From contig DASUJY010000023.1 of the NCBI GenBank assembly GCA_036279015.1, positions 19,318-83,317 on the forward strand: 64,000 nucleotides of DNA, written 5' to 3'. The stretch comes from DATEOR01 sp036279015. GTDB lineage: Bacteria; Actinomycetota; Thermoleophilia; Gaiellales; Gaiellaceae. Shown in pieces: positions 9,284 through 16,887 of the stretch. The number at the start of each line of letters is the position of its first letter. Positions within the stretch are counted from its first letter, which is position 1. Position numbers and translations under genes: made by a program. The notes under the pieces are model-generated. The model did no database searches, was not told the DNA's origin, and saw only the letters and a program-made list of their open reading frames with translations.

Positions 9284-9934
9284 TCACGACGCCTCTTGGC
9301 GTCGCCAGGCGTAGCTCTCCTCGGCGAGGCGCGGAGCACCGGCGATGCAGCGGCGCCACCGTGCAGCGTGGCGGAGGACATGCGGGTCGCGGAGCAGCCG
9401 CTCGACCCGCTCGCGGGCGTGCGCGCCCTCGAAGAGGAAGATCGCCTCATGGTCGGTGACGAACACCTGGTGGCGGTCGAGGCCCGCTCGTTCGAGGTCG
9501 AAGGGCGGGCCGCTCGAGACGAGCGCGCGGGCACGCGCCGACATCCCTGCTCGAAGCGGCAGCACGACCACGACCGGCGCGGCCGCGGCAGCCGCGTCGG
9601 CGCTCAGCTCCGCGACCAGGTCGGCGAGCTCGAAGACCGCGCCCGCGACTCCGAGTGGGGCGATGGGGACGATGCCGCCGTCGCGGAGCTCGAGGACGAC
9701 GGAGCGTCCGCCGCGGACACGTTCGGCCTCCGCGCGCCCGACCCTGACCGCCGCGATCCGGTCGAGCGGCACGCGCTCGTGCTTCACAGCGCCGCCGTTC
9801 GCGCTGCCGCGGAGGACGAGCTCGCCCCGCTCGAGCGCGAGGCTGCCGCTCGCGACCGTGCCGTCGCGGCCGCGCCAGGCGACGCCGTACTCGGCCCCGA
9901 GGTCCTCTCGGACTGCTGATCGAAGGGCGCTCAC
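9284..9934 (-). CDS. Unknown protein, first gene of the nar-associated operon
   Basis: A product of about 216 residues with no recognised family. The N-terminal half is beta-rich and repetitive in glycine and valine (VASGSLALERGELVLRG). The C-terminal 60 residues (HQVFVTDHEAIFLFEG and a tryptophan-rich WRR tail) look like a separate small alpha/beta domain of the kind seen in dimeric alpha+beta barrel proteins. GTG 9934 is preferred because GGAG lies close upstream; the frame also allows ATG 9991. It ends 25 bases before ric, so transcription with ric-narGHJI is likely. A role in nitrosative stress or nitrate control is inferred from position only. Confidence 0.6.
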   Translation of the reverse strand: MSALRSAVREDLGAEYGVAWRGRDGTVASGSLALERGELVLRGSANGGAVKHERVPLDRIAAVRVGRAEAERVRGGRSVVLELRDGGIVPIAPLGVAGAVFELADLVAELSADAAAAAAPVVVVLPLRAGMSARARALVSSGPPFDLERAGLDRHQVFVTDHEAIFLFEGAHARERVERLLRDPHVLRHAARWRRCIAGAPRLAEESYAWRRQEAS

Positions 9935-10060
9935 TCGCTCCAATGGAAGCGGTCCGCGGGGGCGTGCGGCGTCAGCAAAAGCAAGGATCACGCTGCGGGA
10001 AACTACGCAGAGCGAAGCGACTGCAACCGTCTGACGCTCTGAGGCGGCAAGCTATCGCGG

Positions 10061-10969
10061 ATGGCCTCCACCCGCAGCGGCGCGACGAAAGCTCACCGGT
10101 TCACGCGGGCTCACGCGCGCCGGATCGCGGTGCGCGCGCAGCTGCTCGAGGCGGCGACCTGGCGGGCGCCGATGGTCGGCCCGCACACGAGAGACCGCGT
10201 GCCCGGCTCCGGGCGAACGACCGCTTCCGCCGGGACATCCTCGAGCGCCTTGGGGCTTCCGGGCCGCTGACCTCGCGCGACATCCCGGACACCTGCGTCG
10301 CGCCCTGGCCCTCGAGTGGGTGGACGAATAGCCGGAACGTCACGCAGATGCTCGAGCTTCTGCTCGTCCGCGGCGAAGTGGCCATCTCGGGCCGGGTCGG
10401 ACGCGAGCGCCTGTGGGATGTGTCGGAGCGCGTCTATCCGTCCAACCTCGCCGTCCCTTCGGTCGAGGAGGCGACGCGAACGACGGACGAGCGGCGGCTC
10501 GCATCGCTCGGCATCGCCCGGCAGAGAGGGCGAGGGCCATGCCGATGGAGCCGATCCACGTCGGCGAGGCCGGCGAGCCAGCCGTCGTCGAGGGTGTAAA
10601 GGGCGAGTGGCGCGTCGATCCCGCCGCGCTCGTGGACGACTTCGAGGGCCGCACCGCGCTGCTCTCGCCCTTCGACCGGCTCGTCCACGATCGCGGGCGA
10701 GCGCTCGAGCTCTTCGACTTCGACTACACGCTCGAGATGTGCAAGCCCGCGCCAAGCGCCGCTGGGGCTACTTCGCGCTTCCGATCCTCTACGAGGACGG
10801 GCTGGTCGGAAAGGTCGACGCGGCCGCCGACCGCAAGGCCGCTGTGCTCCGGGTCGACGCGATTCACGAGGACGTGAAGTTCACGCCCGCGATGACGAGA
10901 GCCGTGCAGAACGAGCTGGAGGCACGGGCCGCATGGCTCGGCCTGGCCGCCGTCGACGCCACGCGGTGA
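10061..10969 (+). pseudogene. Decayed YcaQ/AlkX-type winged-helix DNA glycosylase
   Basis: Four consecutive pieces of one protein family appear in three frames. The N-terminus RFTRAHARRIAVRAQLL is in the frame starting at 10061. A middle part with LTSRDIPDTCVAPW and WTNSRNVTQMLELL follows in a second frame from about 10213. GEAGEPAVVEGVKGEW to FDYTLEMCKPA is in a third (about 10540-10755). KRRWGYFALPIL to the stop at 10969 is back in the first. About 100 residues between the first and second pieces are missing. This is a winged-helix (PF06224) family implicated in crosslink and alkylation repair. A deletion plus several frameshifts means it is dead, not a single sequencing error. Confidence 0.85.
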
Positions 10970-12289
10970 TCAGGCGCCCGGCACTACCTCCGGCGGCCGG
11001 GCGGGCTCCTGAAGTCCGCGGGATTCGGCGGTAGATCCGGCCCGGCGGCCGACGAGATACCAGACCTCCATCTCACCCTTGCCCTTGACCTGGATCGGGC
11101 CTCTGGGCTCGTAGACGAACTCCTCCCCGAGCAGCTCCTTCGTCTCGCGGGTGATCTGGATCCGCCCCGAAGTCCCGTGGGATTCCATGCGGCTCGCGGT
11201 GTTCACCGCGTCGCCCCAGAGGTCGTAGAGGAACCGCTTCCGCCCGATCACGCCGGCGACGACCGGTCCCGAGTTGATCCCGACGCGGAGCTCGAGGCCG
11301 AGATGCCCGACCTCGTCGACCGAGCGCATGGCCGACTGCATGTCGAGCGCCATCAGGGCGAGGGCTCGGGCGTGGTCGGGCCGGGGCGAGGGCACACCCG
11401 CGGCGACCATGTAACAGTCGCCGATCGTCTTGATCTTCTCGAGCTCGTAACGCTCGGCGAGCGCGTCGAAGTGACTGAAGAGGTGGTCGAGGACGCTGAC
11501 GGCCTCTGCCGGTGGAAGGCGCTCCGCGAGCGGGGTGAAGTCGACGACGTCGGCGAACAGGATCGATGCCGAGCTGAACTGGTCCGCGATCGTTCGCGTC
11601 TCGGCCTTCAGCTGGTCGGCGATCGAGCGCGGCAGGATGTTGAGCAGCAGGTTTTCCGCCCTCAGCTGCTCGTCGCGCAGCGCCATGAGCGCGTTTCGGC
11701 GCTCGCCGGCGAACACGGCCAGCAGCGTGAACACGATCGCGCCGCCCACCGTGATGTTGAGGGCGAGCATCGTGCTCGTGAACCACCGCGGGACCTCGGG
11801 CGACACGCCGCCCAGCAGCTCTCCCGCGATCCCCGAGCCGAGAAACACGACGACGTACGCGACGTACCAGCGAACCGCGCTGCGGACGTCGTCGAACACG
11901 AGCGCCCCGAGGGGGGCGAGGATCCCCCAGAGGCCGACCCCGCCCGAGTCGAGGAAGCCCCCGAGCGGGGTCATCGAGACAGTGGGAGCAAACAGGATGG
12001 CGACCTGGCTGACGCGCAGGAGCCAGCCGAAGTCGCGTGTGCGCGAGAAGACGACGAGCGCCCCCAGCAGGATCAGGAAGTACGCGAGCGGCACCCAGCC
12101 GACCGGCGATCCGAACGCGAGGTAGAGACTCGCCCAGAGGAGCGCGATCGGCAGGATCACCACGGAGATGAGCACGAGGAGCGCCTTGCCGGCGCGCGTG
12201 TCGTCGTCGTCCTGCGGATCTGCGCCGATCCGCGCGAGACGCGCCAGCAGCCGATCCCAATGGCTCCTGATCCGGTTTGGCCTGTTCAC
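10970..12289 (-). CDS. Membrane-bound class III adenylate cyclase
   Basis: A 439-residue protein with about six N-terminal transmembrane helices (residues 35-195), a short linker and a C-terminal class III cyclase domain (about 237-415). Both metal-binding aspartates are visible: Asp247 in FADVVDF and Asp291 in IKTIGDCYM. Lys287 and Asp356 (LYDLWGD) are the adenine-selecting pair, so ATP rather than GTP is the predicted substrate; Asn363 and Arg367 complete the site. It probably converts ATP to cAMP in response to a membrane signal. GTG start at 12289. The stop abuts the decayed gene on the other strand. Confidence 0.92.
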   Translation of the reverse strand: MNRPNRIRSHWDRLLARLARIGADPQDDDDTRAGKALLVLISVVILPIALLWASLYLAFGSPVGWVPLAYFLILLGALVVFSRTRDFGWLLRVSQVAILFAPTVSMTPLGGFLDSGGVGLWGILAPLGALVFDDVRSAVRWYVAYVVVFLGSGIAGELLGGVSPEVPRWFTSTMLALNITVGGAIVFTLLAVFAGERRNALMALRDEQLRAENLLLNILPRSIADQLKAETRTIADQFSSASILFADVVDFTPLAERLPPAEAVSVLDHLFSHFDALAERYELEKIKTIGDCYMVAAGVPSPRPDHARALALMALDMQSAMRSVDEVGHLGLELRVGINSGPVVAGVIGRKRFLYDLWGDAVNTASRMESHGTSGRIQITRETKELLGEEFVYEPRGPIQVKGKGEMEVWYLVGRRAGSTAESRGLQEPARPPEVVPGA

Positions 12290-12326
12290 ACCGGGACCGT
12301 ATCCTGCGCGCGGCTCGAACGGATGC

Positions 12327-12640
12327 CTACTCGCCGAGCAGTGTGAGGTCGAGCTCGTCGATCCGGCCCGGATCGACGAGGAAGTCGATCTCGACGGTCT
12401 TCCCGTTCCCGATCGTCATGGCGCCGACGGAGAACGGCTTGCCCTGGCGAACGCTACGGCTCCCGCGGCGCCGTTCACGAGCGCGCGCCGGATGGTCAGG
12501 TCGACGCGCGACGAGAGAAGCGCCTGGCCGGCGACGGTCTCCGCCCCTCGAATCACGTGCGACGGGCCGGTGAGGCCGCCGTCGGCTCGGAGCACGACAT
12601 CGGGGGTCGAGCACGGCGATGAGTGCGTCGAAATCACTAC
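12327..12640 (-). pseudogene. C-terminal remnant of an ECF41-like sigma factor
   Basis: Only the SnoaL-like C-terminal domain of a SigJ/ECF41-type sigma factor survives. Reading on the minus strand, DFDALIAVLDP is in one frame, then DVVLRADGG to GAAGAVAFA in a second, then GKPFSVGAMTIGNGKTVEID to the stop at 12327 in the first frame again. The sigma region 2 and 4 domains are absent: an in-frame stop lies just upstream. Two frameshifts compensate each other inside a fragment that is already headless, so the gene is certainly non-functional. Confidence 0.75.
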
Positions 12641-12811
12641 TCGGCCATCAGCGTGCGCGACCGTCCGAAGCTACAGCCCGCCGCGCGCGGAAGTCATTCG
12701 GCCGGCTAGCGAGGCGGACAAGGGCAGCGTCAATCGCGTCAAGTCCTGTGAGCCCCGAGCTCGCAGGGCTTGACGCCTGTTCCCGCCGGTCGAGGCGGTA
12801 CAAAGGGAGCG

Positions 12812-13399
12812 GTGACGCCTCCGTACGAGCAACCGGGCGCCAACATCGCCTTCTGGACGTTGTTTGGCCTCTTCGTGCTGGGCGAGTACGCGGCGCGCTT
12901 CCGCAGCCGCTTCAACCGAGGCGGGACACGGGCGGAGCGCTGGAGCCTGCTGGCGGTCGTCGTTGCCATTGCCGCCGGGATTCTGGGCGGCTTCGAGCTC
13001 GCCAACTGGAACCGAGCGGCGGTCGGCTTCGGCCGCTGGCCGCTCTTCATGCTCGGACTGGTGCTGATGGCCGCCGGCGTGCTCATCCGGCAATGGGCCA
13101 TCTTGGTGCTCGGCCGCTTCTTCACCGTCGACGTGCGGGTCCGTGCGGGCCAGACGGTCGTCGAGCGCGGGCCATACCGCTGGGTGCGCCACCCCTCTTA
13201 CACCGGGCTGCTCGTCTTCTTCGTCGGCGTGGGGCTCGCGCTCGACAACTGGGCCTCGCTGATCGTGCTCGCGCTCGTTCCCACGGCGGGGCTCCTCGCC
13301 CGCATCCGCTCCGAAGAGCGCGCGCTCCTCGCGGGACTGGGGGAGGATTACCGCCGCTATGCGGCGACGCGCCGCCGGTTCGTCCCCGGCGTCTGGTAG
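12812..13399 (+). CDS. Isoprenylcysteine carboxyl methyltransferase-family membrane protein
   Basis: A 195-residue protein with four to five transmembrane helices and the conserved cytoplasmic signature GPYRWVRHPSYTGLL (about residue 125), followed by EERALLAGLGEDYRRY near the end. These are hallmarks of the ICMT/PEMT superfamily of SAM-dependent methyltransferases embedded in membranes. Bacterial members have mostly unknown substrates. GTG 12812 is preferred because AGGGAG lies 5 bases upstream; the frame stays open to 12770. It stands alone between a decayed sigma gene and a VOC gene. Confidence 0.85.
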   Translation: MTPPYEQPGANIAFWTLFGLFVLGEYAARFRSRFNRGGTRAERWSLLAVVVAIAAGILGGFELANWNRAAVGFGRWPLFMLGLVLMAAGVLIRQWAILVLGRFFTVDVRVRAGQTVVERGPYRWVRHPSYTGLLVFFVGVGLALDNWASLIVLALVPTAGLLARIRSEERALLAGLGEDYRRYAATRRRFVPGVW

Positions 13400-13451
13400 G
13401 TCTCGGCGTCCGGGAGCGGTCCTATCGGAACAAGCGAAAGGAGAGCCGACT

Positions 13452-13844
13452 GTGAGCGAAACGCAAGAGTGGCCTGGAGGAATCGCCGCGATCACGTTGT
13501 TCGTGGAAGACCTCGACTCCGCCAGGCGCTTCTACGAAGAGGTGTTCGGGCTACCCATCCACTACGAAGACGACGATTCGGCCGTCTTCAAGTTCGGCGC
13601 TACCCTCGTGAATCTCCTGAAGGCGACGGAAGCGCCGGGTCTGATCGAACCGGCGCCTGTGGCAAGCCGCGAAGCCGGCGTCCGGTTCCAGTTCACGCTC
13701 GGCGTCGATGACGTCGACGCGATGTCCGAAGAGTTGGGCCGACGAGGTGTGGAGCTGTTGAACGGTCCGCTGGACCGACCGTGGGGCGTCCGGACCGCCA
13801 GCTTTCGAGACCCCGGCGGCCACATCTGGGAGATCGCGCAGTAG
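13452..13844 (+). CDS. VOC-family (glyoxalase/dioxygenase fold) protein
   Basis: A 130-residue protein of the vicinal oxygen chelate fold: two beta-alpha-beta-beta-beta modules, with ITLFVEDLDSARRFYEEVFG at the start of the first and ASFRDPGGHIWEIAQ closing the second. Members bind a metal and act as glyoxalases, dioxygenases or drug-binding proteins; the substrate here is unknown. The terminal Glu of HIWEIAQ is the usual metal ligand. GTG 13452 follows AGGAGA. A single-domain protein of this length normally works as a dimer. Confidence 0.85.
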   Translation: MSETQEWPGGIAAITLFVEDLDSARRFYEEVFGLPIHYEDDDSAVFKFGATLVNLLKATEAPGLIEPAPVASREAGVRFQFTLGVDDVDAMSEELGRRGVELLNGPLDRPWGVRTASFRDPGGHIWEIAQ

Positions 13845-13906
13845 AGGCCCCAAGCAGCGTCACCCGCGGATAGGACGCGCGACTGTTGTGTCGAACCATC
13901 TTCGTG

Positions 13907-14527
13907 ATGAGCAGTCGCTGGGAGACCAACCGGATCGAGGCGTTCAGCGACGGTGTGTTCGCCATTGCGATCACGCTCCTGGTGCTCGAGATCGGCGTGC
14001 CCGAGGACGCGTTCGAGGACCTCTGGAGCGCCATCGTCGACGAGTGGCCTTCGTATCTCGGGTTTGCGACGAGCTTCTTCACGATCGGCGGCATCTGGCT
14101 GGCCCATCACGGGATCTTTCGGCGCTTGCGCTACGCGAACAACGCCGTCATGCGGATCAATCTGCTGCGGCTCATGGCGGTCTCGTTCTTGCCGTATCCG
14201 ACGAAGCTCGTCGCGGATGCGATTCGCGACGAGAGCGCCGAGCGAACGGCTGCAATCTTCTACGGCGCGTGCCTGCTCGCGATCGCGTTGCTCTTCAGCG
14301 CTCTGTGGGGGGCCGTCGTGCGCGACCGCGAGCTTCTCAAGCCCGAGGTTAGTGACGACGAGGTCAACGCGATCCTCCGCGCGGCCTCACCCAGCATCGG
14401 GTTCTACGCGGGCGCGATCGCGCTCGCCGTCGTGGCGCCCCGCGTCGCCGCACTCGGTTACCTTCTGATCGCGTTCGTAGGAGTCCTGAGGGCGCGCGGC
14501 GACGAGACCGTCGCAGAGCCCGCCTGA
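13907..14527 (+). CDS. TMEM175-family potassium channel protein (DUF1211)
   Basis: A 206-residue membrane protein beginning with the family signature RIEAFSDGVFAIAITLL, whose FSDGVFA segment lines the pore in bacterial TMEM175 channels. About six hydrophobic segments follow. Bacterial members assemble as tetramers with potassium leak activity and lack the classical GYG filter. ATG 13907 starts 7 codons before the motif; ATG 13886 in frame is possible but adds nothing conserved. Transcribed in the same direction as the downstream ArsR module but separated from it by 94 bases and an operator. Confidence 0.88.
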   Translation: MSSRWETNRIEAFSDGVFAIAITLLVLEIGVPEDAFEDLWSAIVDEWPSYLGFATSFFTIGGIWLAHHGIFRRLRYANNAVMRINLLRLMAVSFLPYPTKLVADAIRDESAERTAAIFYGACLLAIALLFSALWGAVVRDRELLKPEVSDDEVNAILRAASPSIGFYAGAIALAVVAPRVAALGYLLIAFVGVLRARGDETVAEPA

Positions 14528-14609
14528 CCCGTTGTCAGCCACTCGGAAGCGCGAGCCAGCCGGTCGGCGCGCTGACCAAGAGCACTTGCCCTTCCCGGAC
14601 TGGTCCGCA

Positions 14610-14633
14610 ATACTGAACTCAATGGTTCAGTAT
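14610..14633. promoter_or_regulatory. Perfect palindromic operator over the arsR start codon
   Basis: ATACTGAAC at 14610-14618 and its exact reverse complement GTTCAGTAT at 14625-14633 flank a 6-base spacer that contains the first A-T-G of the downstream ArsR gene. A plausible promoter, TTGCCC at 14586 and AATACT at 14609 with 17 bases between, overlaps the left arm. The regulator is therefore likely to repress its own operon, both at the promoter and over the start codon. Binding by the neighbouring ArsR protein is inferred. Confidence 0.65.
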
Positions 14634-14933
14634 CCGACGACCGTCGACCGTGCATTTACGGCTCTCTCCGACCCGACCCGCCGCGCCGTGCTCGAACGGC
14701 TCGGGCTCGGCAGCGCGACGATCAGCGAGCTCGCCGAGCCCTTCGGCATGTCTCTGACCGGAATGAAGAAGCACATCCGGCTGCTCGAGGAGGCCGAGCT
14801 TGTCACGACGGAGAAGGTGGGCCGTGTCCGCAGGTGCATGCTCGCGCCCTACGCCTTCGAGGGCATCAGCGCTTGGCTGCAGCGGCTCGACCGCTTCGCG
14901 CAGGTCGTCGAACGGACGAAAGGAGCACGATGA
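14622..14933 (+). CDS. ArsR-family repressor of a SRPBCC operon
   Basis: A 103-residue winged-helix regulator: AFTALSDPTRRAVLERLGLG, then the helix-turn-helix TISELAEPFGMSLTGMKKHI and the wing LVTTEKVGRVRRCML. No metal-binding cysteine motif is present, so it is not a metal sensor; such small ArsR proteins paired with SRPBCC genes are common in actinobacteria. ATG 14622 lies inside the palindromic operator. Its TGA overlaps the next start in ATGA, so three genes form a coupled operon that probably includes autoregulation. Confidence 0.9.
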   Translation: MVQYPTTVDRAFTALSDPTRRAVLERLGLGSATISELAEPFGMSLTGMKKHIRLLEEAELVTTEKVGRVRRCMLAPYAFEGISAWLQRLDRFAQVVERTKGAR

Positions 14934-15346
14934 GCCCGACGAAGAAGGATGGATTCACGGCCGAGGAGAAGGCCGCGATGAGAGCGCGCGCCAAGGAGCT
15001 GAAGGCGGCCGCGCAGGGGGAGGAGGCGGTGCTCGCCGCACTCGCGGAGATGTCCCCGGACGACCGCGCCCTGGGCGAGCGGATCCACGCGATCGTCGGA
15101 GAGGCCGCCCCCGGGCTCACGCCGAAGACCTGGTACGGGATGCCCGCCTACGCCAACGAGGACGGCAAGGTCGTCCTCTTCTTCCGCAACGCGGAGAAGT
15201 TCAAGGAGCGTTACGCGATGCTCGGCTTCAACGACAGCGCGAACCTGGACGACGGCTCGATGTGGCCGGTCGCCTTCGCGCTGACGAAGCTGACCAAGGC
15301 CGATGAGGCGAAAATCGCGAAGCTCGTGAAGCAGGCGGTGAGGTGA
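14930..15346 (+). CDS. DUF1801-like protein
   Basis: A 138-residue soluble protein with a charged N-terminal helix (FTAEEKAAMRARAKELKAAA) and a compact C-terminal domain: LTPKTWYGMPAYANEDGKVV, FFRNAEKFKERYAMLGF and LTKLTKADEAKIAKLVKQA. This resembles the DUF1801/YdhG-type fold. The biochemical role is not established. It starts in the ATGA overlap with arsR and ends in an overlap with the SRPBCC gene, so all three are translated together. A broken copy of its N-terminal region lies downstream at 15823-15971. Confidence 0.75.
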   Translation: MSPTKKDGFTAEEKAAMRARAKELKAAAQGEEAVLAALAEMSPDDRALGERIHAIVGEAAPGLTPKTWYGMPAYANEDGKVVLFFRNAEKFKERYAMLGFNDSANLDDGSMWPVAFALTKLTKADEAKIAKLVKQAVR

Positions 15347-15801
15347 TGATGAACGAGACCACGGTCACAACCCCGAACGAGCTCGAGATCCGCGTCGAGC
15401 GGGTCTTCGACGCACCGCGCGCGCACGTCTTCTCCGTCTGGACGGATCCGCAGCTGATCCCCGAATGGTGGGGCGACGGGACGGTCGTCGAGGAGATGGA
15501 CGTCCGACCGGGCGGCACCTACCGGTTCCGAACCGCCGTCGGCGTCGTCGAGGGCGAGTTCCGCGAGGTCGAGGTGCCGGAGCGGCTCGTGCAGACGTTC
15601 CAGAACCATCTGCAGACGCTCGAGTTCGAGGACCTCGGTGAACAGACGAAGCTGACGCAGACGATGCGGTTCGAGACGAAGGGAGAGCGGGACACGACGA
15701 TGCAGTACGGCGTCGAAGAGGGCGCGAAGTGGGGCTTTGGACGCATCGACGCCCTGCTGGAGAAGATCGCCGGCGGAGCCGGGCCTCGCCCCTCGTCGTG
15801 A
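15343..15801 (+). CDS. SRPBCC/AHSA1-family ligand-binding protein
   Basis: A 152-residue START/SRPBCC fold protein: IRVERVFDAPRAHVFSVWTD at the N-terminus, DVRPGGTYRFR in the middle strand, and EEGAKWGFGRIDALLEKIA forming the long C-terminal helix. These proteins enclose a hydrophobic cavity and bind small lipophilic molecules. Together with ArsR and a DUF1801 protein it forms a typical actinobacterial three-gene operon of unknown physiological role. Three consecutive candidate ATG codons (15343, 15346, 15349) exist; the first overlaps the upstream stop. Confidence 0.88.
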   Translation: MMMNETTVTTPNELEIRVERVFDAPRAHVFSVWTDPQLIPEWWGDGTVVEEMDVRPGGTYRFRTAVGVVEGEFREVEVPERLVQTFQNHLQTLEFEDLGEQTKLTQTMRFETKGERDTTMQYGVEEGAKWGFGRIDALLEKIAGGAGPRPSS

Positions 15802-15822
15802 CAGGACGGTGAGGGAGGTCTC

Positions 15823-15971
15823 ATGAGCCCGAGAAAGGACAGGCAGAAGTCCGCGAAGGCACCACCGCGAGGGAGTCGAAGAGATTCACGCCCGAGGAAC
15901 GCGCTCCGATGAAGGAACGCGCCGAAGAGACGAAGGCGGAAGCGCGCCGCGGCGGGAAGAAGGGAGGCTGA
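15823..15971 (+). pseudogene. Frameshifted N-terminal fragment of a DUF1801-like paralogue
   Basis: A good ribosome site (GGGAGG) precedes ATG 15823, which reads MSPRKDRQ before running to an early stop near 15912. The adjacent frame carries KRFTPEERAPMKERAEETKA and stops at 15971, closely matching the start of the intact gene at 14930 (FTAEEKAAMRARAKELKAAA). The globular domain is missing. It therefore looks like a partial duplication of the neighbouring gene that then acquired a frameshift. It could instead be a very short functional peptide, which seems less likely. Confidence 0.5.
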
Positions 15972-16007
15972 CGGGGAGGGCGACGTGCGCCCTCGGCGAT
16001 CGCCACG

Positions 16008-16838
16008 TCATGTGCCCGGCTTCCTGCAGAGCACCTGCAAGGGATGCGTTCGCTCTTCCTCGATGTTGCGTGCTGCGTTGCGGACCTTCTGAGGAGCGTT
16101 GTCGCCCAGGAGGAGGTGCATGCCGAACGGGGGCAGCTCGCCTCGCTCGGCGAGCGCGAGGACGTTCCGGTACGCCTCGAGATACTTCCTCCCCGTGTCC
16201 TCGAGTTCGACCTCGACGAAGCCAGCGGTGGTGAGCAGGTCGCGGGTCTGAGTCGGTGTTGCCAGCCACTCGCCGTTCCCGTCCTCGGACCAGGGGACGG
16301 GGTGATGCGGAGCGCCGCCGGGTCCGAGGCCGTGCTCGGTGAGAGCAAAGAAAGCACCCGGCTTCAGCACGCGCCAGGCCTCGCGGAAGAACTGCTCGCG
16401 GTCGGCGATGTTCATGGTGACGTGCTGGCTGTAGGCACCGTCGAAGAGACCGTCGGCGTAGGGCAGGTGGTGTGCATCGCCCTGCTCGAACGAAACCTTG
16501 TCGCTCAGGCCGAGCAATGCGGTGAGCTTCTTTGCGGCCTCGACGAAGGGTGCGGTGACGTCGATCCCGCTGACCGCACAGCCGAAGCGCTGTGCGAAGT
16601 AACGAGCGGGCCCGCCGAGGCCGGAGCCGATGTCGAGAATCTGGTCGCCTGCCTCGATAGGCAGGCGATCTCCGAGCTCGACCGTGGCGGGAAAGCCCCG
16701 TGCGTGGAAGTGGTCGACTGGCGCCAGGTCCTCGACCGTCAACGAGTCAAGCGGCTTCGTAGATGCCTCCAGCGCGGAGACGATCAATGCGTAGATATCG
16801 CCTTTGGCCCAGTGGTCGGCGATCGAGGCTGCTGACAC
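16008..16838 (-). CDS. SAM-dependent methyltransferase, class I
   Basis: A 276-residue Rossmann-fold methyltransferase. The SAM-binding motif I is ILDIGSGLGGPARYFA (about residues 67-82), motif II lies at VSGIDVTAPFVEAAK, and the motif post-I/III region is QGDAHHLPYADGLFDGAYSQ. The overall layout resembles sarcosine/dimethylglycine and small-molecule N- or C-methyltransferases rather than rRNA or protein methylases. Substrate unknown. Divergent from the next gene at 16888, with only 49 bases between the starts, so the two may share a promoter region. Confidence 0.85.
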   Translation of the reverse strand: MSAASIADHWAKGDIYALIVSALEASTKPLDSLTVEDLAPVDHFHARGFPATVELGDRLPIEAGDQILDIGSGLGGPARYFAQRFGCAVSGIDVTAPFVEAAKKLTALLGLSDKVSFEQGDAHHLPYADGLFDGAYSQHVTMNIADREQFFREAWRVLKPGAFFALTEHGLGPGGAPHHPVPWSEDGNGEWLATPTQTRDLLTTAGFVEVELEDTGRKYLEAYRNVLALAERGELPPFGMHLLLGDNAPQKVRNAARNIEEERTHPLQVLCRKPGT

Positions 16839-16887
16839 AACGTCTCCTTCGGCCTCTTCGAGAGACCTATCGTAGGCTGATCTCGCA

